A stretch of DNA of 64,000 nt. It comes from Chitinophaga horti (lineage in GTDB: Bacteria; Bacteroidota; Bacteroidia; Chitinophagales; Chitinophagaceae). Position 1 is the first letter of the stretch; each line of letters starts with the position of its first letter. The stretch spans positions 2,728,001-2,792,000 of the forward strand of contig NZ_CP107006.1 in NCBI RefSeq assembly GCF_022867795.2, read 5' to 3'. A program made the position numbers and the translations under genes. The notes below the pieces were generated by a model. The model searched no databases, was not told the origin of the DNA, and saw only the letters and a list, made by a program, of their open reading frames with translations. Positions 18,051 to 28,077 of this stretch are shown here, in pieces.

Positions 18051-20234
18051 TTATCGCAAAAAGACTTTCCTGATGGCGCTGTTACCCTGGTCCAGGATGT
18101 AAATGCTACCGTCGGCACCCAATTTCATATCTATCGTACCAAACGAGAATTTCGCCTGGTCAAAGCTGCCATCCGCATAACCTAAACCGGCAAACCTTGC
18201 TAGTGTACTCATTTCGTTGGTAGCAAAATCGAACTTACGGATTGCGTAGTTGTTTTTATCAAGCACGAGCAGGGAGCCATTGTTATCGATCACCAGTGCC
18301 GTAAAGCCGTAGCCCAGCCTGGCTGTTGCACGTGGACCGTCCACGAAGCCGAATGCGTCCTGGGCACCCAGCCAATACAAGGTGGATGTTTTAGCGGTGG
18401 CATCATAACGGGATATGATACCCTGGTAGTCATCCTGCCCGGCATAAACATTACCTTTAGCATCTACCGCTGGCGTACAGTTATCGGATACACTACTGCG
18501 AAGTGTGGGTTCTGTTTGTCCGGTAGGATATATCTTCAATACACCCGACCAGGTTTGGGTAATGTACATATTACCACTTTTATCGAGCGCAAGCCGGCCC
18601 ACGGCACCGTTAATACCCGTTTTTACAGTCGTTACCACACCGGCGGGAGTGATCTTACGAATATTGCGGAAGTTGCCCGTTTCTGACACATACAGGTTAT
18701 CCTGCGCATCAAATGCCAATCCGTAGATAGCGCCGAATTGCGCTTCTGCCAGGGAACCATCTTTATACCCCATACCTGCGCTACCCGCCCATACCGTAGC
18801 ATTACCGTCCGGCGTAACTTTCACAATATGAGCATTGTTACGGTCGCTCACATAGGCGTTACCTTTAGAGTCGATCGCCATGGCAGATGCGCTGAATGAA
18901 ATAAGGGCGCCTTTGTAAAGCGTCATCGTACCTGCACGACGGAATTCCGAAGGTGCATTCGCATTTAAGGCAGCACGTGTTACTTTCAATTCGCCGGTCG
19001 TTAATGCAGCAGGTGCAGTTACTACCAGCGAGGTTTCGGTAGCGCTTTCCACTACAGCAGCTACACTATTGAAGGTAACGATGTTCTCTGCAGGCACCGT
19101 ACTAAAGCCTACACCGGTAATGGTCACTTTCGTACCCGCCAGGCCGGAAGCTGGTGATACGGATACAACGCCCAGGTTCTGATCGCGGAAGTCCGGGCCG
19201 GTAACCGGCTGATCGTTCACCACAACTTCCACTTTGCCATTGCCGGTACCGCCTGGCAGCGTGAGCGTCAATTTAGTACCGCTGGCTGTTTTAACGGGTA
19301 CGGGTACACCGTTGATCTTTACAATGTTTTCATCTGTAAAAGAAGAAAAGTTCATACCGTTGATCGTCATTTCCTGTCCGGCAGGGCCGCTGAGTGGACT
19401 CACTACGCTGATCTGCGGTGCAGGTACCGGCGTAAATGCCGGGCCTGCCACCAGCTGGCCAGATATACGCACAGTTACAGGGCCGGTAGCCACGCCTTCA
19501 GGCGCAATTACCACCAGTTTATCTTCTGAAGCTTCAGCTACTACGGCAGATTTACCGTTAAATTCGACGATGTTGCCCGCGGCCACAGCATCAAAACCTG
19601 ACCCGTTGATCGTTACTTTCGTACCCACGTTACCGGTCATTGGCTTAATGCTGCTAATGGCCTGGAAGCGGAAACTAGCACCAGTAGAGGTTTGCCCATT
19701 TACTTTCACCGTAATCGGACCAGCACCCGCATCCACCGGGATCTCAGCCACGATGAGGGTGTCGTTGGCACTTACTACCAGCGCGCTCACACCGTTGACC
19801 AATACTTCAGCTGGCGTGTTCAAGCTGCTGAAACCAGCACCACTAATACGCACGTGCATACCGGCAGGGCCGTTGGTCGGGAAAAAGCTTTGCACCGACA
19901 GCGCCTGATAAGTATAGGTACCTACATCCAATGTTTTATCACCAGATTTGTAGCTGATCTTACCAGTTTGTCCGTCCTTCGGTGCACGTACCACCATGGA
20001 TGTATCGTTCACGTTGAGTACATCCGCAGCGACGGTACCAAAGGACACCGTAGCGTTGTCGTCAAAACCAGTACCCAGGATGGTTACCAGCGTACCTCCG
20101 TTACCACTGTTCGGGTAAAAGCTTTTCACGGCAAGTTCCTGCCTCGGCTTGTTGTCCTCTTTGCGGCAGGATTGTACCAGTACTACACTGAACACCAGTA
20201 CGGCCGCTGCAAGATAAATGGCTATCTTTTTCAT
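18051..20234 (-). CDS. IPT/TIG-repeat and NHL-repeat lipoprotein
   Basis: This 727-residue lipoprotein has lipobox Cys23, followed by RKED, a short basic-acidic stretch that resembles the Bacteroidota surface-export signal. Residues ~35-430 hold five IPT/TIG immunoglobulin-like domains, each recognisable by a P-x-(S/T)G-x-x-G-(T/M)-x-V-x-I-x-G-x-(G/N)F pattern. Residues ~450-727 form an NHL beta-propeller (repeats such as AIDSKGNAYVSDRNNAHIVKV and GSIYILDQGNSAIRKV). This is a typical layout for cell-surface binding lipoproteins in this phylum. It is the last gene of the long minus-strand locus, 26 bases after the Oar-like receptor, suggesting that it acts as an outer-membrane partner of that receptor. 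Confidence 0.9.
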   Translation of the reverse strand: MKKIAIYLAAAVLVFSVVLVQSCRKEDNKPRQELAVKSFYPNSGNGGTLVTILGTGFDDNATVSFGTVAADVLNVNDTSMVVRAPKDGQTGKISYKSGDKTLDVGTYTYQALSVQSFFPTNGPAGMHVRISGAGFSSLNTPAEVLVNGVSALVVSANDTLIVAEIPVDAGAGPITVKVNGQTSTGASFRFQAISSIKPMTGNVGTKVTINGSGFDAVAAGNIVEFNGKSAVVAEASEDKLVVIAPEGVATGPVTVRISGQLVAGPAFTPVPAPQISVVSPLSGPAGQEMTINGMNFSSFTDENIVKINGVPVPVKTASGTKLTLTLPGGTGNGKVEVVVNDQPVTGPDFRDQNLGVVSVSPASGLAGTKVTITGVGFSTVPAENIVTFNSVAAVVESATETSLVVTAPAALTTGELKVTRAALNANAPSEFRRAGTMTLYKGALISFSASAMAIDSKGNAYVSDRNNAHIVKVTPDGNATVWAGSAGMGYKDGSLAEAQFGAIYGLAFDAQDNLYVSETGNFRNIRKITPAGVVTTVKTGINGAVGRLALDKSGNMYITQTWSGVLKIYPTGQTEPTLRSSVSDNCTPAVDAKGNVYAGQDDYQGIISRYDATAKTSTLYWLGAQDAFGFVDGPRATARLGYGFTALVIDNNGSLLVLDKNNYAIRKFDFATNEMSTLARFAGLGYADGSFDQAKFSFGTIDMKLGADGSIYILDQGNSAIRKVFLR

Positions 20235-20260
20235 CTTTAAGATGTTTTAAGCTGATTGAA

Positions 20261-23200
20261 TTAAAATGTATACCGTGCGCCTAACTGCACCTGGTAGCGT
20301 GATCCCATATAGTCGATGGAATACGCTTTGCCCGGGTTCGTAAAGCTGTACACAGGATATCCTTTACCACTCTGCGCCGGCGGGAACAACACCGGGGTAA
20401 GGCCCACGGATGCCGTGCTGTTAAAAGTGTTTGGCGAAAAGTACTGGCGTCCCCACTCGCTGCTCAGCATATTCGTGAGGTTCACGATGTCGGCAGTAAG
20501 GGTGATAAAGTGTGTTTTCAGCTTCGGAAAATGGAACTCCTGTGCAAAGTGGAAATCTGCCTGGATGTTCCAGGGCGTGCGGCCCATGTTCCTTTCGGTA
20601 AACTTCCCTCTTCTCTCGCTCAGGTATTCGTTACCATCGATGTAAGCATTAAACGCGGCTGCTTGTTGTGCAGCAGTGGCGCCATTGCCATCCTGGAAGA
20701 AATCGATCGCTTCTTCTGCACGCGGAATGTACGCCAGGCTTACCTGTTGAGGCAGGCCCTGGATGCTGTTGTTCATGATGCCATAGGTAAAGGGACTGCC
20801 CGACTGCGCCGAGCCAAACAGGCTAAAGGTGCTGATCAATACATTATTCCAGGCCTTGCGATAGTTCAGGTTCAGCATAATACGGTGACGGATATCGAAG
20901 TTGGAATAAGCCAACCCGGGATTATTCGGGTTCAACGACTGGTTCAGCTGCCAGTTACTTTCCATGGAGTTACGGATGCCATTGAACACGTCTTTACTCT
21001 CGCCGAAAGTATATGCGCCGGATACGAAAAAACCGGTGTTAAAGGTTTTGCTGATCGTACCCGTAATGTTATATCGGAAGCCCTGGTTCGTATTGCTCAA
21101 CAGGTACGCATTAGAGAAGGCTGGATTCACCGTACCGGAATAAATCGGTTGCTGGTGGTTTATGTCGTAGCCGTAATAACGGGCGTTGTCGGAAATATTT
21201 ACCTGCTGGAAGTATACGTCTTTCAGGCTTTTGGTCACGATACCTTCGATGCCGAATTTCCATTGGGTGGGTGTAGTGTAGTCCACGGCCAGGCTACCTC
21301 GCAGCACCTGAGGCATAGAGAAGTCGTTATCTACCAGGTCTACCTGTGTTTTACCGGCGTTCGGGTTATTGGTTACTTCACCATTCTGTGAGATGAAATC
21401 AGCAATACCGTTCGGGTTTGGCCTGATGGCGTCGGAGCCGTCTGCGAAAGGCTTCTGGTCGGCGCGCTGGTCGAATGAACCGTAGTTGATACCGTTGTTG
21501 TAATATGCGTAAGCCAGCCATGCAAAAGGAATACGACCGGTAAACATACCTGCACCACCGCGCAGCACCAGGCTTTGATCGCCCTTCCAGTCGTAACGGA
21601 AACCGATCCGTGGTGATATTTTCACCTGGGAGAAGAAGTCATTGCGAATGCGGCTCAGCGGCGTGTTATGGTATGTGAAACCAAAGTTAGGATCGGCCGC
21701 TGCGTTGCGCACTTTATCGCTCAGCTTCGGCTTCTCCGGCAGATGGGTATAGTCTGCACGCAGGCCTGGCATCAGTTTCAACTTATCATTCACTTGTATT
21801 TCATCTTGTAAATAAACAGAGAACAGGTTGAGGTTAAACACAGCACCCGGGTTAGCCATCAGGTACGGACGCGTATTGTTATTATAGTTATAGCTGCCAC
21901 GTACGCGATACGGGTTATTCGCCAGGTAGTCGTCGATGCTGAGGTAGTCTACCCTGCCATTCCAGGCGTTTACGAAACCGTAATCGATATGATACATCTC
22001 ATTGTGTGTACCCAATAGGAAGCTGTGTTTACCTTTCGTCCAGGTGAGGTTATTGGTGATCTCGATGGTGCGTTGCTTCATGTTGAAAATAGATGCCTCA
22101 CGATCGGTACCCAGGTAAATAGTAGTACCCGGCGTGCGGCCCTGGATCTGCACCTGCGGCAGGCTTGGATCGCTGAGCGGATCGCGGTAATCTTCCACCG
22201 TGCTGAAACCTGCGACGAAGCTGTTGCTAAGCGCGTTGTTGAAACGGGCTTTCCATTCGGCTACCGTGCTGCTCTGGTTGTTCGTCTGTTCAAACGCCAT
22301 GCTGCTGAAACGGAAGTCTTGCTGGTCGCGATCGAGATGTACCGCGCTGGAACGGATGGTATTGTTACGCACCGACAATTGGTGGCGGTCGTTAATGTTC
22401 CAGTCAATACGGTTAAAGAATTTTACGGAACGCGAAGAGGCGTTGTAAACACCCGCCGTACCGGCATCGAAGATCGAACCATAACGGCTCAGTGTTTCAT
22501 TACGAATCGCTTCTGCATCGGCCTCGCTCAGGATACCTGCTGTTTCTGCCTTACCGGCGATCAGCTGCGTAGGATCGGTACGACGCGTAATTTCTTCATT
22601 CGTGAAGAAGAACAGTTTGTTCTTGATGATAGGAAAGCCCAAACGCACACCTGCCTGGTAATCCTCGAAGTCGCTGTTCATTTTGCCCAGCGTACCGGCT
22701 TTATCTTTACCGGTGAGCGCCGCATTACGACCAAAGCCATACACGGAACCGCTGAACTTGTTGGTACCAGAGCGGGTTACCGCGTTGATGGAGCCGCCCG
22801 TAAAGTTACCAATCTTCACATCATACGGCGCCAGGTACACCTGCATGTCCTCAATCGCATCCAGCGAAACAGGATTGGTGCGGGTGCTGCTGCCTGGCTG
22901 GCCGCTGGTGCCGCTCTGGCCACCCATTGACGGACTGAAGCCGATCGCGTCGTTGTTGATCGCGCCATCGATCGTTACGTTGTTGTACCGGAAACTGGAG
23001 CCGCCGAAGCTGTTGTCTTTCGACCCTTGCGGCACTAGGCGGGTGATGTCCTGGATGCTGCGGCTAACGGTGGGCATGTTGTTTAGTTGTGTTCTGTTGA
23101 TGTTCTGCCCTGCACCATAGTTGTTCGCTCTTGGTCCAGCCTTCTGGCCTTTCACGACCACCTCGCCCAGCTTCGTGCTTTCATCTGCAAGCGTGATGTT

Positions 23201-23521
23201 GAGCAATTGCGGCTCTCCCAGCTTCACGGTAATGCCTTCGAAAGTTTTTGTTTGCATACCCATCATCGTGGCCGTAACGGTGTACGGTCCGCCGATGCGC
23301 ATGCCATTAATGCGGTAACGACCGCCTGCATCTGTAATAATCGGATAACGTGTGCCCGACGGCGTGTGTACGGCAATCACCGTTACGCCTGGCAGGGCTT
23401 CGTTTTTGGCAGACTGCACCTTACCGGTGAGGCCACCGCCTGTTTCCTGCGCCAGCGCTGCAAAAGGCAGCAATAGCAGCAGTAGCACGAAGCGTATGTG
23501 ATAAAAAGTATAAACCTGCAT
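20261..23521 (-). CDS. TonB-dependent receptor, Oar-like
   Basis: This 1086-residue outer-membrane receptor opens with a signal peptide ending LPFAALAQ. It then has a carboxypeptidase-regulatory domain (GKVQSAKNEALPGVTV to LNITLADES, ~30-115), a plug domain (VVVKGQK, MPTVSRSIQDITRLVPQ, SFRYNNVTIDG, ~120-260) and a long 22-strand barrel ending in YQVQLGARYTF with the usual terminal Phe. The VVVKGQ segment before the plug is the likely TonB-box region. The closest group by layout is Oar-like receptors (carboxypeptidase-regulatory plus TonB, no STN). Its ligand is unknown. It lies between three FAS1 lipoproteins and an IPT/NHL lipoprotein in the same operon, with no SusD. Confidence 0.93.
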   Translation of the reverse strand: MQVYTFYHIRFVLLLLLLPFAALAQETGGGLTGKVQSAKNEALPGVTVIAVHTPSGTRYPIITDAGGRYRINGMRIGGPYTVTATMMGMQTKTFEGITVKLGEPQLLNITLADESTKLGEVVVKGQKAGPRANNYGAGQNINRTQLNNMPTVSRSIQDITRLVPQGSKDNSFGGSSFRYNNVTIDGAINNDAIGFSPSMGGQSGTSGQPGSSTRTNPVSLDAIEDMQVYLAPYDVKIGNFTGGSINAVTRSGTNKFSGSVYGFGRNAALTGKDKAGTLGKMNSDFEDYQAGVRLGFPIIKNKLFFFTNEEITRRTDPTQLIAGKAETAGILSEADAEAIRNETLSRYGSIFDAGTAGVYNASSRSVKFFNRIDWNINDRHQLSVRNNTIRSSAVHLDRDQQDFRFSSMAFEQTNNQSSTVAEWKARFNNALSNSFVAGFSTVEDYRDPLSDPSLPQVQIQGRTPGTTIYLGTDREASIFNMKQRTIEITNNLTWTKGKHSFLLGTHNEMYHIDYGFVNAWNGRVDYLSIDDYLANNPYRVRGSYNYNNNTRPYLMANPGAVFNLNLFSVYLQDEIQVNDKLKLMPGLRADYTHLPEKPKLSDKVRNAAADPNFGFTYHNTPLSRIRNDFFSQVKISPRIGFRYDWKGDQSLVLRGGAGMFTGRIPFAWLAYAYYNNGINYGSFDQRADQKPFADGSDAIRPNPNGIADFISQNGEVTNNPNAGKTQVDLVDNDFSMPQVLRGSLAVDYTTPTQWKFGIEGIVTKSLKDVYFQQVNISDNARYYGYDINHQQPIYSGTVNPAFSNAYLLSNTNQGFRYNITGTISKTFNTGFFVSGAYTFGESKDVFNGIRNSMESNWQLNQSLNPNNPGLAYSNFDIRHRIMLNLNYRKAWNNVLISTFSLFGSAQSGSPFTYGIMNNSIQGLPQQVSLAYIPRAEEAIDFFQDGNGATAAQQAAAFNAYIDGNEYLSERRGKFTERNMGRTPWNIQADFHFAQEFHFPKLKTHFITLTADIVNLTNMLSSEWGRQYFSPNTFNSTASVGLTPVLFPPAQSGKGYPVYSFTNPGKAYSIDYMGSRYQVQLGARYTF

Positions 23522-23552
23522 GATAATAGTACTTAAGAAAAAACGATGATGA

Positions 23553-24548
23553 TTATTGCGTAATGCGCAGTACCTGGTCAGTTATATGCAACACGCCGTT
23601 GCCTGTGATAATATCCTGGTGAACGAGGTTGGTCTCACTCGTATTACCGATCCCTTTGAGCCTGATGCCGGAAAAGGAACCAGGCCGCTGGGGATCAGCA
23701 ATCAGCGTTACGGTTACCGAGTTGTTGTTAAGCATGCCCTGCTTGCCTTCATTGGTAGGTCCGGTGCTGAGGATATAGTCGTTTACGAAACGGCGGTCTT
23801 CTACTACCTGGTAGCGGATCATATCGGCCAATACCGCTGGATCGGCGGCTTCGATGGTTTCGAGTGTTCCGTAACCAATAGCGGCCATGGCGCTGTTGTT
23901 GGGCGCATATACCGTATGCGGCACTTTACCGCTCAGCAGGCCGATCATACCTGCACGCTGCAACGCCTGGTTAAACAGGGTGAGGCTGGCATTAGAGGCG
24001 ATAGCATCCGTGAGGGTTGCGTGTACATAGGGCTCGAGCATACGATCGATTACCTGCACTTTACCATTGGATGCGTTTACCGCGGTGGATAACAGGCGGC
24101 TGCCGTTAATGGTAAGCACGGTATCGCCGTTTTTGATCCAGCGGGTCACGTACAACTTGCCACCGAGGGAATTGATTTCCTGGTTAAAAAGGAAAGGCAT
24201 TTTCTCGATTTCGTAGTTACCTTCCACCGTATGGTAGTTTGCGAGACGCACTACCCTGTCATAGGCAGCCGTAAGTATGGCTGTATTGTTGGCATAACCG
24301 GCTTTCGCGAACGCTTCGTCCGAAGGTGCAAACACCGTGACGGTTTTAGGCCCGTCAGTCAGAGGGCGAACGCCCCCGCGGGTGATCACAGTATTCATCA
24401 CCGTAAGGTTAAAGTTATCGGCCAGCACTTGCGCAATGCGGTTATTATCCCGTTTGCTGCCGCCGTCTTCCTTATCACATCCCATTGCCAGGATCGCAAT
24501 AGCGCCACAGGCAGTAAGGGTCTTTATATTGAAATGAATCTTTCTCAT
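23553..24548 (-). CDS. Fasciclin (FAS1) lipoprotein, copy 3
   Basis: This 331-residue lipoprotein has lipobox Cys24 (LAMGC) followed by DKEDGG, an acidic surface-export-like motif. It carries two FAS1 domains: ~38-172, with the H1/H2 marks TVFAPSDEAFAKAG and NGKVQVIDRML, and ~176-330, with HTVYAPNNSAMAAIG and NGVLHITDQVL. FAS1 domains mediate adhesion or binding of proteins and glycans. Its ATG overlaps the stop of the preceding FAS1 gene by one base, so the two are translationally coupled. It is the last and most regular of three consecutive FAS1 genes. Confidence 0.92.
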   Translation of the reverse strand: MRKIHFNIKTLTACGAIAILAMGCDKEDGGSKRDNNRIAQVLADNFNLTVMNTVITRGGVRPLTDGPKTVTVFAPSDEAFAKAGYANNTAILTAAYDRVVRLANYHTVEGNYEIEKMPFLFNQEINSLGGKLYVTRWIKNGDTVLTINGSRLLSTAVNASNGKVQVIDRMLEPYVHATLTDAIASNASLTLFNQALQRAGMIGLLSGKVPHTVYAPNNSAMAAIGYGTLETIEAADPAVLADMIRYQVVEDRRFVNDYILSTGPTNEGKQGMLNNNSVTVTLIADPQRPGSFSGIRLKGIGNTSETNLVHQDIITGNGVLHITDQVLRITQ

Positions 24549-25777
24549 TAGAATTGAACTTTATCGGAAAGAATTAAATGATCGACCACGTGTATCGGCC
24601 CCTGGTAGGTGTAGATATCCGATTCGATGATTTTGGCGGCGGGCTTGTTGGCTCCTTTAACTTTCACGGTCACCTGTCCGCCTTCCATACCAAATTCGAG
24701 CGGCATTTTGAGCGAAAGACCCAAACCCATGGCCATGGCGTTCACTTCATAATCGCCCACCAGGTCATTTTTCAGGTCGTGCAGGAAGAAGCTCGCAGAC
24801 TGTGCTCTTCCGGGGCCCCAGCTGCCCTTTGGTGCATACATGCGGCCATATACGTGATAGGCCAGCAGGGAATCGGTTACAAACTCATTGTACATTTCGA
24901 ACCAGTCCCAGTCGAAGTAAGGATAACTGCGATTATTCAGCTCCCAGAGGTCGTCTATCGTGTTGAAGCCTGATTTGGCAAAGGCATCGTTAGTGGGTGC
25001 GAAAAAGGCATCCCTGCTAACCTCTACCCCATTGCCCGGTACCAGGATGTCGTAGTAGTTGCGACTATACATGCCCAGCGTTATTTCCTCCCATCTCAAC
25101 TTTGCATCGGCCATCAGGCTGGAGATCATCGAGAACCTGGGATCACTTGCCAGGAAGTCGGCCATATGCTGCGTAGGGCGGTTCGCCACGATGTTGATTG
25201 GCCACAGCGTACCATTGGTCGCTTTTACAGGCTTTGCATTACCGGCGTCTTTACCATTCAGGAACAGGCTACCGTTGCTCATTAATGCATACTGCCTGTA
25301 ACGGTAAGTAACCCAGTAAGGCACGCTGCTACCCACCGGCGCCGCATATTCTTTCAGTGTCTGATGCGTCAGCATCGTCTGCAATGCATTGCTGATCCTC
25401 ATAGGTGCGAGCGAAGACGAATCAATTTTAGCCCCCAGCATATGGAACAACACCAGCGAATCCATATCGCCCGCGTTTGCGCCTGCAATTGCGGCTTCGT
25501 CGTAACCGGCGGCGCGCATGGCGGCATCATCCGGTGCAAACACGGTGTATTGCGCTTCTGCGCCTTTCGACTTTAGTACAGAATCGGCATGGCTACGTTC
25601 CCAGGCTGCCAGGAACAGCTTGTGCGTGTTGGACATACTCACCAGTGTTTTCAGGTCGTGTGTCGCGGTATCGGTGAATGGCACCTTGTCGCCAAACGGC
25701 ACCTGCTGAAACTCTTCCTTTTTACAGGCCACGGCCAGCAGCATTACGGCGAGGGCACCGAGGATTAATCTTTTCAT
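24548..25777 (-). CDS. Fasciclin (FAS1) lipoprotein, copy 2
   Basis: This 409-residue lipoprotein has lipobox Cys18 (LLAVAC) followed by KKEEF. The first FAS1 domain is clear (YTVFAPDDAAMRAAG near residue 80). The second, from ~220, carries DAFFAPTNDAFAKSG and ends YQGPIHVVDHLIL. A long insertion rich in Trp/Tyr (RSYPYFDWDWFEMYNEF) lies inside the second domain, which makes this copy longer than its neighbours. It is membrane-anchored and likely exposed at the cell surface. It is four bases downstream of copy 1 and overlaps copy 3, so all three are made together. Confidence 0.9.
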   Translation of the reverse strand: MKRLILGALAVMLLAVACKKEEFQQVPFGDKVPFTDTATHDLKTLVSMSNTHKLFLAAWERSHADSVLKSKGAEAQYTVFAPDDAAMRAAGYDEAAIAGANAGDMDSLVLFHMLGAKIDSSSLAPMRISNALQTMLTHQTLKEYAAPVGSSVPYWVTYRYRQYALMSNGSLFLNGKDAGNAKPVKATNGTLWPINIVANRPTQHMADFLASDPRFSMISSLMADAKLRWEEITLGMYSRNYYDILVPGNGVEVSRDAFFAPTNDAFAKSGFNTIDDLWELNNRSYPYFDWDWFEMYNEFVTDSLLAYHVYGRMYAPKGSWGPGRAQSASFFLHDLKNDLVGDYEVNAMAMGLGLSLKMPLEFGMEGGQVTVKVKGANKPAAKIIESDIYTYQGPIHVVDHLILSDKVQF

Positions 25778-25782
25778 ACAAA

Positions 25783-26868
25783 CTATTTTTTCTCAGCTTC
25801 GTTAGGTAATACCAGTACATCCGGGATATAATGCACCACCCCGTTGTCTGTCAGGTTATCGATACGGCCAGGGATGTTACTTGTCACATCGCGAACGGGT
25901 TGGTCCCAGGGACGTTCTTCCGTGGCGGGATCGGTAAAGGTGATCGCAATTGAGGTGGGCTGCTGGCGGTAAGTATCCTTCTCGCCTCTCACCGTAAATT
26001 TATAGGTGTCACCAGGAATCAGGGCACCAAAGCCCCCATTTCCGAAGATGATGCCTGCAGCAATGAAATCACCGGTGAAGAAGCGTCTTCCGGGCAGGAT
26101 GTAGATACCGAACAGGCGTGCCCCCACATATTCATTTACGTTTGCCTGTTGTATCCATTCAGCGGTAATACCTGCCTGTTCAAATGCATCATTATCCGGC
26201 GCATACACGGTGCGGGTGCCCTCTTCTGCCAGTTGTTCCCAATAACCGAACTTCTTCAACCCTTCCACGAATACGCTGTATTCTGCACGCTTTCCCAGCC
26301 ATTCCTGTACAGTACCGGGTGTGTACTTCATCACTTTATCTACCACATGCAGCACACCATTGGACAATGCCACATCGTTTTTTACCACGAAAGCCCCATT
26401 CACGAACACGAAATTGGACGAGTAAGCCGGGCCGCTGGAGCCATAAGTAGCGAAGGTGAAGTAAGGTTCGCGGCCTTCGTAAAGGCTGGCATACCGCGTA
26501 TCGAGACTGTTGGTGGGCAGGTCGGCACGAAGCAGGCGGCGGTCCAGCATATGGTAATGCAGCAGGTTACGCAGGCTGTCTTTATTCATGTTCGCGAAGT
26601 CCGACGGGCGGTTAATGCCCAGCTGCGCAAAGGCCGTATTGTTGGGCGCGAAAATCGTGTAAGGACCAACGGTGTTCAACTCTTCCTGCATGCCTGCGTG
26701 CTCAATGGCGGCCGCAAACATGGAAAGGTCGTAGTTGTTCCGGATAAAATCACCCGCCAGGCGGAAGGTTTTATTTTCGTCCGGCACGTCCAGGTCTTCG
26801 TGCTTACAGGCGGCGAACGTCGTGGCGATCAGCGCTGCCGTTAAGCAGGTACGTATGTTTATAAACAT
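25783..26868 (-). CDS. Fasciclin (FAS1) lipoprotein, copy 1
   Basis: I start this 361-residue lipoprotein at the ATG at 26866-26868 (MFINIRTCLTAAL), which gives a clean signal peptide with lipobox Cys at residue 21 (TFAAC) followed by KHEDLD. A frame from 26907 would run into the upstream gene. The first FAS1 domain has YTIFAPNNTAFAQLG and a closing NGVLHVVDKVM. The second has RTVYAPDNDAFEQAG and ends NGVVHYIPDVLVL. The inserted segments differ from copies 2 and 3, so the three are paralogues that have diverged strongly rather than recent duplicates. Confidence 0.9.
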   Translation of the reverse strand: MFINIRTCLTAALIATTFAACKHEDLDVPDENKTFRLAGDFIRNNYDLSMFAAAIEHAGMQEELNTVGPYTIFAPNNTAFAQLGINRPSDFANMNKDSLRNLLHYHMLDRRLLRADLPTNSLDTRYASLYEGREPYFTFATYGSSGPAYSSNFVFVNGAFVVKNDVALSNGVLHVVDKVMKYTPGTVQEWLGKRAEYSVFVEGLKKFGYWEQLAEEGTRTVYAPDNDAFEQAGITAEWIQQANVNEYVGARLFGIYILPGRRFFTGDFIAAGIIFGNGGFGALIPGDTYKFTVRGEKDTYRQQPTSIAITFTDPATEERPWDQPVRDVTSNIPGRIDNLTDNGVVHYIPDVLVLPNEAEKK

Positions 26869-26887
26869 CTTGTTTAAGTTAATGTGA

Positions 26888-28072
26888 TTAGTAGATCGGT
26901 GCCGCATATCTCCGCTGCACAGTAGTCAGGTAGGCACGGCCGTTGATAATCTCGATCGTATTGATCGTTGCGAACGTGCGTGGGTTATAGGTGCCGGAGT
27001 GAATATTGATATTCAGTCCGGGCATTTTCAACACACCGCGCAGGTCCAGGTTGCCCGTAAACTGACCGTTACCATAGCAACCAAGGAAACCATAAGTACC
27101 TGCCACGTCGCTTTCATAGTTGCCGTAAGGCATCTGCTCGGGACTGACACCCGGCTGCAGCAGGGAGAACAGCGTCATGAAATCAGTAGAGATTCTATCA
27201 GACGTGGTATCTGCAAACAGCGGGAAGCTGTGGTACGGCGCTACGGCGCTCGAATAACTACGCTTCACGTTGGCGAAATAGTTGAAGTGGTATCCTGGCA
27301 GTGTGGTGTATGTGTAAGGCTTGCTGAGCGACATCCAGATATTCATATCATCGCGTACGCCATACCGCATTACGCCCTGTTCGTGTGAACCAGCGCCTTC
27401 TTTCAGCGATTTATCCGCTTGCCAATATCCTTCCGCGCTGTAGTTATAAAAGTTGACGTAAACCAGGGAGTCCGACAAAGGCAGCTTGTGGAAATTTTCT
27501 TCCCTCAGGAGCACGGTATTTTCCTTGGTGACAAAGTTCTTCTGGAATACGTGCATGGTATATACTTCCCTTTCGTTCAGGGTAAGTACGGTATCAATCA
27601 TGATAGTCTTCCGCAGCTTATCTTCCAGTTGAAAGAAAGGAATGCTGTTGGTAGGACGGATACAGAACATGATGCGGTGCTCGCCGGAAGGTATCTGCGC
27701 CCAGCTGGACAGGTCGAAACCGTTGAGTACGGGGCCTACGAGTACGCTTTCTTTACCCGGGTATTCCGGGTTGTTCACCGTTACGCTTTCCCCTACGTGG
27801 GAAGGGTACGGCGGCGCATATGTATCGCGCTGGGTAAGAAAGTCGCCGGTAATGGCAGCACCTGTTACCAGTCCGTCTTTATCCACCACGGGATCGATCA
27901 GCATGGTGAGGAAAGGAATTTGTTCATCCTTATTCGCCAGGTAGATCTTAAAGTTCATGTCGTTAAACACGCGGAGATAAGCGGGACGCTCGATCTCTGT
28001 GTAGTCCACCTTACTGCAGGCGCTCACGCCCATCAGGAAAGCGGCAGACAGCAGCAATTGTAATTTCTTCAT
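26888..28072 (-). CDS. Uncharacterised lipoprotein of the receptor operon
   Basis: This 394-residue lipoprotein has lipobox Cys19 (MGVSAC) followed by SKVDYTE. The N-terminal part (AYLRVFNDMNFKIYLANKDEQIPFLTMLID) and a central stretch with many Asn/Tyr/Phe are beta-rich. The tail GLNINIHSGTYNPRTFATINTIEIINGRAYLT looks like the end of a beta-sandwich. I do not recognise a named domain with confidence; by position and opening it may be a diverged relative of the DUF4397-type protein next to it. It lies five bases after that gene and twenty before the first FAS1 gene. Confidence 0.75.
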   Translation of the reverse strand: MKKLQLLLSAAFLMGVSACSKVDYTEIERPAYLRVFNDMNFKIYLANKDEQIPFLTMLIDPVVDKDGLVTGAAITGDFLTQRDTYAPPYPSHVGESVTVNNPEYPGKESVLVGPVLNGFDLSSWAQIPSGEHRIMFCIRPTNSIPFFQLEDKLRKTIMIDTVLTLNEREVYTMHVFQKNFVTKENTVLLREENFHKLPLSDSLVYVNFYNYSAEGYWQADKSLKEGAGSHEQGVMRYGVRDDMNIWMSLSKPYTYTTLPGYHFNYFANVKRSYSSAVAPYHSFPLFADTTSDRISTDFMTLFSLLQPGVSPEQMPYGNYESDVAGTYGFLGCYGNGQFTGNLDLRGVLKMPGLNINIHSGTYNPRTFATINTIEIINGRAYLTTVQRRYAAPIY

Positions 28073-28077
28073 AGCTA

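Noticed and set aside
22025..22930. 301-codon plus-strand open frame inside the Oar-like receptor gene
   Set aside because: It is antisense to a clear TonB receptor over its whole length, has basic low-complexity composition and no recognisable start or domain; a shadow of codon bias.
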